DNA of 64,000 nt. Origin: Sarcomyxa edulis. Lineage: Eukaryota; Basidiomycota; Agaricomycetes; Agaricales; Mycenaceae. The position numbers and the translations under genes were made by a program. Under the pieces are notes generated by a model. The model had not been told where the DNA came from and searched no databases. It saw only the letters and a program-made list of their open reading frames with translations. The DNA lies in assembly GCA_009761415.1 (NCBI GenBank), contig QUOL01000012.1:325001-389000 (forward strand), read 5' to 3'. Every line of letters starts with the position of its first letter. Position 1 is the stretch's first letter. Shown here in pieces: positions 31,601 through 42,888 of the stretch.

Positions 31601-33473
31601 AGCGCACATGGAATTCACTATCGAGCTTGGAACGCGGAAGTGTGGCATTGGACATGTAACACGAAAAATGCTTGTTCCATTGTTTTGATTGATTTCCTGA
31701 GACATCGTCAATGAAGATGGCCAACGGTACTGAGTAGACTTGTCGATGTCCAGCCACCGCACGCATCGGATGAGGCATCTGGGCCAAAAATCCGGTGGAC
31801 CCATCTAGATAGAAACATCAGAAACATGAAATCAAGGCGCTCAAAAGACGTACTATGGAATGTGATGCATGTAGCGCTCTCCAGGATTTCGGGATAATTC
31901 TTTTCGAAGGACGACACTGGTACAATGTCTGTATTGTCTGACTTGACACTGAAGCCGTCCTGCATAGACAATATAAATCAAAAGTTACGAGGGCAACATT
32001 GCGATTACTATCCGCACAGATGAATCCGATACATGATGGCCCACTGCGCACATTACTTTTCCAGCATCTCGAGTGACCCAACGGAGTGGAAGGAACCATC
32101 TGTCACCCGCCAACTTCACAAGCTCATCTACATAGTATATCACACCTTTGTGTCGTATCGTTGGCGTAAGCAAATGATTGGGGATATCCCGTAACATTTT
32201 ATCCCCATGCCAGACCTCGCCAAGTTTGCCATCAGTATCGTCAGGATAAAACACCATACCACTTCGTGTTACAGGGTTCGACATATCCTAACCAAGCCTT
32301 CTATTAATATATGAACGAGCTGAGACATGTTGTCTCTACCTTCGCTATAGAAGCACCAATTTCGTTGAGATAAAAGACATTATCACGGGATGTCTTCACC
32401 CGAGTCGTCGGATCGCCGAGTTCTTCTTTGAGTGTGGCCCGAGTCTTCTGAACGGTGTGGTAAGTTGGGACTGTAGCGCCAAGTTCCTTCGCCCACGAAA
32501 GAATCGCCTTTTGTTGAGCTCGAGAGAATCGCATCCTCGGAGAATTGAATAAAACATCCGTTAAGAATGCCTGGAGAGTCATGTCAAATCTACGTATACT
32601 CGGAAGCACGGTATGCATCGCTCACGGCTTTATCGGGATATGGGAACCACTCCGTCTTAGAATTCGGGCCAAAAAGGTGGCCGTGCATTTCCTCAGCTGT
32701 TGTCTCTGGGTTCTCTGACATGAAATGACCGTTAGACAAAAACCTAGGTCGAAAGACGAGATACATATTTACCACTACAAAAGAGCGGATCGTCGTCGTC
32801 ATTGCAATATTCGTGCTCCTCGTGTGATGGCAGTTCTCCTTCATAGCATTCCGCGTGTCGAAGTGCTTTATAGAGAGATTCGGCCAGCGCATCCTCACCT
32901 TCTCCGGCGCTATGAAAGAAATGCCGGCCAGGGTTGTTGTCTTGCACATAATTCGTATCACCGCGGGGTGCATCGTGTACTGCCTCAAAAGGTACATTGG
33001 GTGGGTCATTGTAAGCTAGTTTTGAAATTGTGAGACAAGCCTCAAGCGAATAGGATGAGAAACTCACATTCAGAGCCTACGGTGTCTGGGAGCCCGGGCT
33101 CTGCTTCCATCATACCAGTGGGCTGGGAGTGCGATGCCGACATCAACGATACCGAGCCGTCTGAAAGGACGATTGGATCCGTCTCAGCAGGGTGTTCTGC
33201 AAGTTTGGCGGACTGGGTACGCAGATGCATACGGCGCGCATTTAGATGACTGTTGGTGGCCGAGTGTTGCGCCATATTCTTGAAGGCCATCCAGGGCTCT
33301 ACGGTGGGTCGAGCAGGACATAATTTGCATCTCGCAAGGCGGCGGTCTGTGCTTATCTGAAAGTCTTGGAACGAGCATTAGTATAATGCAATTGAGACTA
33401 CCGAAAGTAATGTAGGAGCCATACCAGTGATGTTGTGATTAAGTTTAGATTTCTTGTTCCAGCGTGCAGACAT
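28612..33473 (-). CDS. CACTA/Plavaka-like DDE transposase-family protein
   Basis: A large multi-exon gene starts at MSARWNKKSKLNHNIT (33473). In order it has a zinc-finger-like CKLCPARP...H.....H block (about 33200-33340), an acidic linker, FNSPRMRFSRAQQKAILSWA (about 32500-32570), FIDDVSGNQSKQWNKHFSCY (about 31660-31720), LHAGDNPMQAELASCAGLGC with CRTC (31330-31410), KDTPTEILHTILLGVVKYYW (about 30780-30850), VKHIATGGWW (about 30180), a SAP-like block IDLLKQILRQHSMPLSGQKN (about 28890-28980) and basic KRKR/KKKR/RRKR patches before the stop. The Asp of IDD, the Asp of GDNP and the acidic residues of DTPTE parallel the catalytic positions of CACTA/Plavaka transposases. I find no frame break in the blocks checked. 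The family is multi-copy in agaricomycetes. Intron borders are only partly resolved and the catalytic assignment is inferred. Confidence 0.75.
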
Positions 33474-33987
33474 CTAGGATACGGGACATGCGAGGTGTCA
33501 AGAGGGTGTATTGGAGTGATCAAGACACGATCGAGGACTCAGAAGAATTTGACGCGTCGAGTTGAAGCGCAAATGCGAGGCGACGGGTTGGGGATTGGAG
33601 CGACATGATCTTGGGGTTGGACCAACCCCGGAGAAATTTTCTCTGATCCGCCCCATTACGGTACCGCGCACATGCAGTTTCGAGCTGTTTACGGCGAAAA
33701 TATATTTGTCCAGAAAATTCATGGCTTTCTGGCCCTAATTGTTGCTAGTTGCGTAACAACGGAGCGGTACTGATTTTACGCATTTAATTGCCCGTATATG
33801 TGTCAGTTTAGAGCCCGACTTATTTTCATTGGTCCCACCTGCCTTCGCCGAACGGCGGTGTAGCGGAGCTGGGATGTGTGGGGGTGGCGGTGCCAGCGGA
33901 AAAGCCAAGGCGGGCGCAGAGGCCTCCGAAATAAATCCTTACCCTTGGAACCCACTATTACACCGACCACCACCATCACACCGCCTC
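33474..33987. promoter_or_regulatory. Divergent intergenic region of transposase-like and HNH genes
   Basis: This 514-bp region separates the two outward-reading starts. It contains the perfect palindrome GGGGTTGGACCAACCCC at 33613-33629, a candidate protein-binding site, and the repeated word TTTACG/CGTAAA. Shared control of the two genes is possible but not shown. Confidence 0.4.
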
Positions 33988-35664
33988 ATGTCCTCCCCTA
34001 CGGGACGCAGTTCAACGCCTGAAAGTCTGGAGGGCTCCGGCGCAGAGGGAGAATATTTTCCTCAATCCGAATCCAACACGAACGAGGAACCTCGCTCCCA
34101 AGCCACGCCTAGGAAGCGCAAAGCCACTTCTACTGTGGCCCCGTCTGCGCGGGAACGCGCTCGCTCTGTCATTGCGCAGGCGGGCGGTTTTCACAGTCGA
34201 CTTAGAGATCCCTTAGGTGAACAATCTGCCGGCGAGCATCATGACTTTTGCATTGTTACCGCCTATAGGGACGACATGTGCAGTATAGAGTTCTCGCATG
34301 TCATTGCGAAGTCTACGCCGCAAATCACCGTGAGTTACATCCTGTCGGAGCCTGTCGGAAATCTCTAATGTAATTAATCTAGCTTACCAAGCTGGAATGG
34401 GCTTGGAACCTGCCGTGGAAAGCGTTCAACGTCGACACACGGCACAATATCCAAACGCGTACGTTGCCCAGAGCCGCGTGCCCGATTGAAGCTCATCTGT
34501 GCCCTCCTTATAGTCACCGTGGCTACCCATAAGTGTTTTGACAACATTAAGAGTGGTTGGTTTTGGGTGCCCGCCGATTTACTTCTTTTGTACGGATTGC
34601 AACTTAAATGCCATGAGATGGCACGTTTCAATCCAGCCAAGGTGCCGCTCCTCTTCAATTAAACTTCAATTAAACACCAACTGATTCCTTGTTTTTAGTT
34701 ATATGTTCCCTTGCGAACCACATTTCCGTATCGGTTACTGGCCTTTCCTGGAATGACGCACTTCGCATCCCTCTCCACGTATGATGGCCCTTACCCAGGC
34801 TCGAGTCATCAGCATTTTACGCGGCATTCTTATCCCTTCGAGACACTCCCAATGTATAATTTGTCCATTGAGCCCCACTTCGTCATTTACGATACCGGCA
34901 TGAAGCTAGCTACCGCCCTTCATCCTTGCTCAACACCGGCCGAAACCCTTCAAGCCAATATCGAGCGTTACGGCTTGCGTTCCAGGGTGTCATTTGAGGC
35001 TGCCCTTCTCGACAAGCTTCATATCCCAGCAGCCTTTACCGACATATTGGAGCATTTGTGGATTTGCTACAGCCTTTATCTTCGCTGGATGTTGTCGAAG
35101 CCCACCCCTCCCTTCGCCGGGGAACCAGCTTTGTCACGGGCTCCCTCCCATTCATCCGCCAGAAATCGCCTGCCTGACTCTCGAGTCAGACCTACCACCC
35201 GTAGTAGTGCGCACGCAGCCCCATTGGCCAGCTCCGCGGAGCTCTCCACTGGCACAGCTGGCCCTACCGAGGAAGATGGAGTTCTCCCGATGGACTCGAT
35301 CTCCTGCGTGACACCTTTCGGGCGCGCGTCGGTGGAAGGTACTGATTTCGAGGGTCGGGACGAAGAGGAGGACGACACGTCCATTGTGGATCTGGAGGAA
35401 GATGTGGAACACGCTGCAAGCTTCATCCTTCGCATCGAAACATGGGTGAAGGGGGCATTACATGCAGATCCGCCTATAGACGGTGGAAGGTTGGATGACG
35501 GGATGAGTGACTCGACCACCCTTGTTGGCGACTCGGACAGCGTGAAAGATGGTTCGCGTGCGAAGGTGGCCAAAGATGGTCAGGCGGATACCAAGGGAAA
35601 ATACAGTGTGCCGCGTTTTCAGCCTTCTTCCACCAAGGTTGCTGCTCTGCGTTTGACTTGTTAA
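33988..35664 (+). CDS. HNH nuclease-like protein
   Basis: Four exons join in frame: 33988-34329, 34383-34458, 34514-34641 and 34699-35664, giving 503 codons. All introns have GT...AG ends. Residues 1-85 are Ser/Thr/Pro-rich with a basic PRKRKA patch. The nuclease-like core follows: CIVTAYRDDMCSIEFSHVIA, then DTRHNIQTLTVATHKCFDN and GWFWVPADLL. The Cys and the H..N..H arrangement fit the HNH_2-type (PF13391) fold seen in many agaricomycete proteins. The next block YPFETLPMYNLSIEPHFVIYD is typical of the same family. The C-terminal half is Ser/Thr-rich and strongly acidic (EGRDEEEDDTSIVDLEEDVE). It is divergent from the transposase-like gene. It may be a nuclear DNase of unknown role or mobile-element cargo. 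Confidence 0.8.
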
Positions 35665-37850
35665 TATACGTCGGTATATGTTTCAGTTTACTTCATGTAT
35701 TCAGTGCATTTTCTGATGAAGACTCGTTCCTTGGAATTTACACCTAGTGAAGTCCTTGTTGTGTCAGGCAAGATCACACTGACCAGTCTCCTGTCCCTCC
35801 CAGCGAATACCACACAGCTGCAGACCCTGCGCATTGGCCTCGACGCAGGATCGCTCCCTCGCGTTCACCATGCTTGTGCCGATGGTACAGCGCCACAGTT
35901 TGAAACGTCTGTGCGTCGCGGACTCGCTTACCTCGAGGGACATACCTGCTGGTGCTCGTCTTGGGGTGTTCCTGCCCCATGGTATGCAGTGGGGCGAGGC
36001 TCACAGCTGTTAGTGGAAAGCAGGCCACGACGTCCTGCACCATGTGTCGTCCAATAGACTTCCGTTCTAAAGGTGTATCAACTCCTTACTTTCAAGAGTC
36101 GGTTGTCGTCTCATCGCCTCTTATCGCTAGACAGAGCCCCAATCACGCGTACGGCGGACCTGTCTGTCTAGCCTCTTGGATGCTATCTTACACCTTACGA
36201 CCCCACCTCCGAGTGTCGGAGCATGTCACCTTTATTTTGTTCTTTCGCTACTATTGCTAATGAATGAGCGTAAATAAACCTTGGTTCCCCTGTACGGACT
36301 GAAATGACATATGACTACACTAGTACAAGTACATGTAATGCAAATCATGTATCGTCAACGAGGAAAGACTAGTGGGTGCCCGAAGCGAAGCCTTATAGGA
36401 AGCCCCTCCAGCGATGCCCCGAATTGTATCAGCAGCAGGACTGCGTGTTCGAGGACAAGATCAAGAACAAGGTGGTGAAGAACGAGGATTGGCACAGTCT
36501 ATGCTGGAAAGTGTAAAGCATGATCGTGATAGTACTACTAGAGATAGAAACGCACCGTTGTCCAGGTATGTGCTCGCATTCCGCCCACGAGGACGACAGA
36601 AACCTGCCCTATCGATACTACGTACCTCCGAGATCTGATCCACCACCCACCACCCACCTTCGGCCCTTTCTTCGTCGCCTTGTTCTTCGGCCAGCGACGA
36701 CTCTCGAACGACAACGAGGGGGATGGCGAAGGACAAAGGTCGAAGGTCACCCTGGAAAGGATTTGAACGTGAGCAACAGATCGTGATAGTACTGATAGAG
36801 ACGCACCATTATGCGTGTTCGTGTTCGCATTCCACACACGAGAACAACAGAACCCACCCCATCGATAAGCTGTACCTCTGAGATCTGATCTGACCCCTAC
36901 CAGTCACCCTCGGGAATCGGGATTTTTCTTCGTCGCCTCAGCTTCTCCAGCATATCAGCAGCAAGACTAGAGAAAAACGACCAGTCAATGGCCTCTCCAA
37001 TTGCATCCTCACTGTCTCCAGCGAGTGTTCGAGTCGACAGCAAGGCTACGTGTTCGAGAATCGAGAATGAAGGCAGGCTGGAATGTACATTGACTGATGG
37101 TGAAGAATGAGATCGTGCGGAGCAGGTGGATGTAAGAAAGCTAGCAAAGGTGAAGATGCTGCCGAGGGTAGAGACCGTGATCGTTGGCTCTGCGAAAAGT
37201 GGAAGGCGAGTCGGAGGGATGTTATTTCTATGACACAGTTCGCCGTTGGCAGTGGAAATGCGTGAATAACTGAAGTCTTACCTTCTTTACCAACGATCTC
37301 CCTCTTCTTGAGGTCCAGCTATGTGAAGTGACGGTGGTTTCACGTCTCCCTAGTCATTTCACAGACGGCCTTAGCAATTCATGATGAGCCAAAACCGATG
37401 TCGTCGACGTGGATGACGGTGAGGTCTGATGTGTTGGATTGACGGAGATTGGCTTGGTAGCAGACGAGCAGGCGACTCTGGGCCTCGATGGGGGATTGAA
37501 GGATTCGTGTGCGAAGACAGCTAGTAGTCTGTGGGCACGCACCAACATTCTGAACCATTCGCACAATGATCTGATGCTGATACGATGGTCTGGAGGTGGT
37601 AAGAGCATGACTGTCGTTGGAGAAGAGCGAAGGCGAGAAGTAATGCTCTCGATAGGAATCGTGTGGAGGAGTGTGTAGACGTGTCGGGGTATTGAATTCT
37701 GATGATCATTCGAAACTCACTATCAGGCTCGGATCAGATGAACGTTGGAAAAGTTTCGAAATATAATGCACTACAAATACAGGTATTGTTACAGTAGCTA
37801 TGTGACGTGTTAAAAGCAGAGCGAACAACGAGAAATCGAAAGGGTAGTAC
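35665..37850. other. Intergenic region with tandem duplications and coding relics
   Basis: No intact gene is supported. A unit of about 125 bp (ATCGTGATAGTACTNNTAGAGA... to CCGAGATCTGATC) occurs at about 36522 and 36780. Related GCAGCAGGACTGCGTGTTCGAG words lie at about 36430 and 37035. The minus strand at 37285-37570 reads sensible peptide pieces (for example SPIEAQSRLLVCYQANLRQS and LDLKKREIVGKEG) broken by stops, suggesting a decayed gene that I cannot name. Confidence 0.45.
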
Positions 37851-38828
37851 CTACGCGAGGAGAACATAAAGAACAACGCCCAACGCCAAAAGAGACAACG
37901 TCTTCGATGCAGCCCAACTCAAGAAATCAAATTCGGCAGCAGATAGTACGAAGCCCGGGGGTAGTGGTATGCGAATAGCAGCCGACACCGACTCTGCTTC
38001 GGAATCAGAGCTCCACGACGTATGCTGCGAGGAGCTCGAGTCGGAAGAAGAGGACGAGTCGGGGGAAGATGAACGAGAGCGCGATGAGGAAGGTGATGGG
38101 TTTGGAACGAGGACGGAGGGTCGGGAGTGGTATGTTGTAGGTGTACGTAAAGGTGTCGATGCGCGAGAGGGGAAGGAGCTTAAACACAAGGTATCCGTGA
38201 GGAGCGAGCATTGTCTTCGACAGGATGGACACCGCCCGTCGGATGATGGACCCTCGAGCCACTGCAAGGATGATAAGACACGACAACGCACGAAGACAAA
38301 TAAGCATACGTACATCCGAGAGATGTTCCAAGCAATACAATTTCCCACAACAAAGCGTCTTGCAAGGATTCACCGCAAGTTCAAAACTACCACCAATCGG
38401 TCAGACTTAGGGGCAGTACCAACGAAACGAGGATACTCACCAAATCCCACAATCTCCATCCACGACGTCTCTTCGAGCCGGTTTTGATCTCTTTTCTCTC
38501 TCCGAAGACCGCCATGTTCTCTTTCTAGCAGCGACGCTGGAATGGAGGGGTATGCTCCCCCAATTATCCTCGAGTGCACGGGTAGTCTCCGAGTCGTCGA
38601 CGTCGGTTGCTCGTAGGAAGGGTGATTCTGCTCCTAGAGTCATCCGTTCTCCTTCACATGAGTTGTACTCCGCTGATTCTGGGATTGATCCTAAGACAGT
38701 GACGAAAAAAGCAGGTCGAGATGAGTACCGATGAGACATGAGCAGAGAAAGAAAGGCAAAGTACCGTTGCGCATATATCGGTCCTTGTCTGACATAGTTT
38801 CGGATGTTGCTTTTGTTCTCGTATTCAT
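37851..38828 (-). CDS. RING-finger protein with C-terminal membrane anchor
   Basis: The start chosen is MNTRTKATSETMSDKDRYMR (38828). An intron probably follows, then an acidic linker and a basic stretch (VAARKRTWRSSEREKRSKPA). The RING domain is split by two introns and reads CGIC...NPCKTLCCGKLYCLEHL...GRCPSC, where the second Cys codon is completed across the splice near 38440. A Ser-rich linker follows, then a final hydrophobic stretch SLLALGVVLYVLLA ending at the stop. A RING plus tail anchor suggests an E3 ubiquitin ligase on the ER, outer mitochondrial or other membrane. Substrates cannot be inferred. The gene appears intact. Confidence 0.72.
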
Positions 38829-39754
38829 GGTGGTTTGACAATAAGAGGGGAGGCAACGAATGAGCTGGCGGTCGAAGCTGTTCGAAGTTTTACTTTTAAA
38901 GACGGGCAGGAGGGTGCAAAAGTGGCAGCTGATTTCGTCACGGGGTCACAAGGGCAGGAGAGTTCCGGCCGAACGCGTATGCACTAATAGAGAATGTTAT
39001 GCGAGCGAGAATGCAAGGAGAGAACAACGACGAGGGTGGTAGGTATTTAACGAAGCAAGCAGTACAGAAAACAAAGGATAATATAAAATCGAAAGATATA
39101 AGTAGTGACGCTAGTGGTCGATCTAGATTTTCGCCATTTCAAATGATCCCTCCGAGTCGCAATTGCAAGTCTCGACCTTTCCCGCGGCAAAAACAGACGA
39201 AACAAACACATGCTGCGTACTTGCCGCATCGTCTTTCAAATAACGAGAACGGTGTGATTACAGAGAATGACATGCGTGAAGAAGCAAGGTGCCGGTGATG
39301 AGAGAAGAGGTGGTGGCGACTGGTGGGCAGACGTCATAATTCAGAGGGGAATAATGCGCACATAGTCATATCGTACCGCGGTGATACATCCCCGACGCGA
39401 GGGCAAAACATCAAGAAAATGCATAATGACAGACGGATTCGGATTCGGATAGATAGCAATAGAGAAATGAGAATGAAAATGGTGGTACGATGGCCCGGAG
39501 CCGATTTTTTTACTGGAAAGAAAACAATGCATATGGGCCGATGTATATGCAAACACGAAAGCAAATTCAGAGCAGAGCGGAATTGGAAAAGAGCTGTAGG
39601 GAAGGAGGTGGTTAGGAATGGGAATTGGAATAGGAGATGTGTTTGGTTGTTACGGAGGGACGTACATGATGGGTCCATGATACGATGTACGCGTGAGGGC
39701 GTGATAGGTATGCAAGAGTGAGGCGGGGGTATAGGTGTCGCATGGCTCGACGCG

Positions 39755-40825
39755 TCAAATACCTCTCTCGAGGGTGGCATCCAATTGCAGAGCAGCGAGC
39801 TCTGTGAGGAGTCTCGCTCGTTCCGTCATCAACGCCAACGTATACTGAGTAGGGGAAGTATGGGCGCTGCGAAGCCGAGGTGGAGGTGGGGTGCTGGTTC
39901 GTTCCTGTAAGATATCTCGATGAGCCTGCGAGCGCCAGCTATATAAAATATTGCATACCGGTAATAGAGTGAAACTCTTTTCGTCGTCTTGTGGGTATGA
40001 TGGCTTTCGTTTTCTAGCACGATCGCGTCGACTGGAACGTGAATGATCTCTAGAAATTTCGAAAGACTGTACCTCCTCTTGGACGTTGACTGGACTTATC
40101 CAGCCTGCATGTCGGATGGGTACTGGCGAGGCGATATCGATAGTAGACGCACGAGATGTATTAGCGTGGCTACCCCGTGGTGGTGTTGACTGAGCAGAAG
40201 GAATATGGGTGAAAGGGGAATCGTCCAGCTCGTGTATACACCTCGGGCGCTGTCTCTGAGGCGTGACATCACCAGAACGCGAGCTAGGTGCGATGCTGGT
40301 GTCCGAGGACGTGTTTCTCCTAGACGAAGTCATGGACAGATTTGTATTGGCACTATTAGTGACGGTAGAACGCGTCGAAGGAGATGGAGCCCTCGAAGCG
40401 CAGGAGGCTCTAGACGACTCAACCCGAGTGGCCCCCATGGTGTCCCCAACACGCGAATCGTCGATACCAGTCCCCGCGACATCGACATTCTTCGCGAGCC
40501 AACACAACAATTCGCCTATAAACACACATTCGTCCCATTCACCATTAGCCAAACGCCTAGGATCCACATCGCTAAGTCCCACATCGATATCGTGTACGCG
40601 TAAGACATCGTTATCGAGGATGCCTAGGAACATTTTCATGGATTGAATTTTAGCGTGGGGGAGAGTACGGTCGAATGGGATGGGTATGTCTCGATGGAGA
40701 AGACATTTGAGGATGGCCATTAGGAGAGATGGTGTGAGATCTGTAGGGCATACTAGAGTCAGTGGTATTTTTATGTTTGTTAGTAGGTCATTCAAGTCAG
40801 CCACGAGTCCTTCATTCACGCCCAT
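39755..40825 (-). CDS. DUF5745-like protein with CH-like N-terminus
   Basis: One open frame of 356 codons. Residues 1-115 (LNDLLTNIKIPLTLVCPTDL, then LSDVDPRRLANGEWDECVFI) match the fungal DUF5745-type N-terminal domain, related to calponin-homology folds. The middle is Ser/Thr/Arg-rich and probably disordered. The end (LALMTERARLLTELAALQLD) looks helical. A 33-nt GT...AG stretch near 39930-39960 is in phase and could be an intron or coding. The function of the domain is not established. A cytoskeletal or spindle-pole link is only suggested by the fold. It shares a 362-bp divergent intergenic region with the next gene. Confidence 0.7.
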   Translation of the reverse strand: MGVNEGLVADLNDLLTNIKIPLTLVCPTDLTPSLLMAILKCLLHRDIPIPFDRTLPHAKIQSMKMFLGILDNDVLRVHDIDVGLSDVDPRRLANGEWDECVFIGELLCWLAKNVDVAGTGIDDSRVGDTMGATRVESSRASCASRAPSPSTRSTVTNSANTNLSMTSSRRNTSSDTSIAPSSRSGDVTPQRQRPRCIHELDDSPFTHIPSAQSTPPRGSHANTSRASTIDIASPVPIRHAGWISPVNVQEEVQSFEISRDHSRSSRRDRARKRKPSYPQDDEKSFTLLPVCNILYSWRSQAHRDILQERTSTPPPPRLRSAHTSPTQYTLALMTERARLLTELAALQLDATLERGI

Positions 40826-41187
40826 CGCAGTCGACGTCAGACTGTCAGATCCAAGTTGTTGACAATTGGGGCAAAATGATCACCGGCTACTTCGAGGTTT
40901 GTTTGGCTGCATCTGCCATTTTAAACACCGGCACTTAGTCACCGGCATTGACTAATTCGCCGACTCACTCTCCGTCTAACCCTAACATCACACCAGCTAC
41001 CATCCGTGGCATTCTGACCAGCTTTTACTCTAGGCATATCGCTGGAGGACTAGCGCAGACTTGGAGAACTCAAAACCGCGACGTTTCCTCTTGATTGATC
41101 TGCTGTAGCTCGGAGTGAACCTCCGTCTCTAGGTATGTTCAACATATGTTTTGTCACCCTAACACAATGTATACTAAGGTTCACAGC

Positions 41188-42888
41188 ATGGCCACGCTTG
41201 ACTATGTCGACGTTCCTTCCGCTGCAACTCGTCTACAACCCTCGGGTCGTCGTTCTGGGTCTGACTCACTCACGAGTCCCAACTCGATTCGCCCAGCACC
41301 CAGAGTACTTACCGCTTTACCCCATCCCTCTCGCAATCCCACTACACAATTGGGCGGTCTGCACTCACGTTCTAGATCCCAGTCTCCCTCTGTAACCAAT
41401 TTTAGCGCGGCCCTCGCCTCGCCAACTAAAACTGCTTTCAATATCCTCCCTCAACTACTACTCGCAACTTCACTACCTTCTACATTGCCTCCTGGCTCTC
41501 AGGCCAGGACGGCAAGCTATGCCAACGCGAAGCCCACTCTCCTATCCACTCGCGATCCTTTGTCTATCCAAATCACGACCGTCAATTTTCGACATTTTGT
41601 CGCAAAGGTCGGACCCATATTCTGGCTGCAAGATAGACTCGAAGAAATCTTGTTCTGGAAACGCGGGTGGAAAGTAACATCTTTGTGGATGGCTGTCTAT
41701 GCCTTTCTCTGTACGCCGCCCTCTTCCATTCTAGAGTTCGTATTCTAACGACATGTCAACAGGCTACTTCCCTCGCATGATCCTCCTCCTCCCACAAATC
41801 ACTATCATCAGCATCATACTAGCTACCTCCCCAGCGAATACGCACGACCCCACTCAAGGACCACCTCCAAATATATCAGAAGGATCCGTGGATTGGCAAG
41901 CCAACATCCAAGCCATCCAGAACCTCATGGGCGCCGTGTAAGCACTTCCCTCCAAACCACTCCTCCAAAACTAACGATGCGTTCTGCAGCTCGGACCTAC
42001 ACGACTTCCTCCTCCCCCTCCTCCCCCACCTCACCCACAAATCCCCCTACACCTCCCCCCTCCTCACCCTCACTCTCCTCTCAACCCTCCTCACCATCCC
42101 CATCCTCTCACTCTCCATCCTCCCCATCCAAGACATCTGCCTCTTCCTCGGCCTCACACCCTTCATCCTCACCCACCCCCGCATCCTCCCCCTCCTCCCC
42201 CTCCTCCCCCACCTCGCCCTCGAAGGCCCCGCCGGCAAAAAACGCATCACACAAGCCGTCCGCATGGTGGACGACGATCGACTCAGCGACGTCTGCTGGA
42301 ACGCCGAGATGCGGGAGGTGGAGTTGTGGGAGAACGAGCGGTGGGATATCACCGCTTCCAAATGGGACGACACGGATGAGTTTGCGGAGGGAGATGGGAA
42401 GGTTGGGATGGGGTGGAGTAAGGCTAACCTTCGACCTGGGGAGAGGTCTGCGTGGACGAGGGGGAGGGATGGGTGGAGTGGGGTTAGGGAAGATGGGAGT
42501 GGGGATGTTAGGTCGTGATTCTCTCATTCATTATTACTGCGTTATTGGGATACTGATACGGCATCTTTGCAGCAGCAACCTCACGTTCTCACTGGCCCCA
42601 GACTGGAAATTCGTAGAGAGCGAGGATTGGAGAGCGGATATTGAGGCTACGTGGATTAGTGATGTTGGGTCTGATAGTAGTACGTCTCCCTCCTTCCCTC
42701 CCTCCCTCTCCTCGCATACTAATCCAAACGTAGATGGATGGGTGTACACGAACGACACATGGCTCGATCCGCATCCTTACCCCGTCGATTCTTGGAAGTC
42801 TAGTGGGTCGGGTATGACGAGACGACGGAGGTGGATTCGTAGGGTTTATTATTGTCCTGACGTGCCACCGAAGTCGGTTGGTGCATGA
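41188..42888 (+). CDS. Pex24/Pex28-family peroxisomal integral membrane protein
   Basis: Five exons (41188-41710, 41763-41937, 41990-42511, 42573-42679, 42734-42888) join in frame with GT...AG introns. The N-terminus is Ser/Pro-rich. FNILPQLLLATSLPSTLPPG, a region of hydrophobic helices (MILLLPQITIISIILAT; LLTLTLLSTLLTIPILSLSI) and VERRVxP-like segments follow. The C-terminus has the dysferlin-type features GWVYTNDTWLDP and RRRRWIRRVYY. This order fits the Pex24p family (PF06398: Pex23/24/28-32), which sits in peroxisome or ER membranes and controls peroxisome number and ER contact. Which member it is cannot be decided here. The start was chosen at MATLDYVDVPSA, just after an upstream CACAG. 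Confidence 0.82.

Noticed and set aside
35695..36260. + strand frames of 120 and 102 codons after the HNH gene
   Set aside because: No domain, no splice link to the HNH gene and no recognised relatives. Treated as 3' untranslated or intergenic sequence.
36758..36780. GTTCAAATCC on the minus strand, box-B-like
   Set aside because: The flanking bases do not form a T-stem and no upstream D-arm is found.
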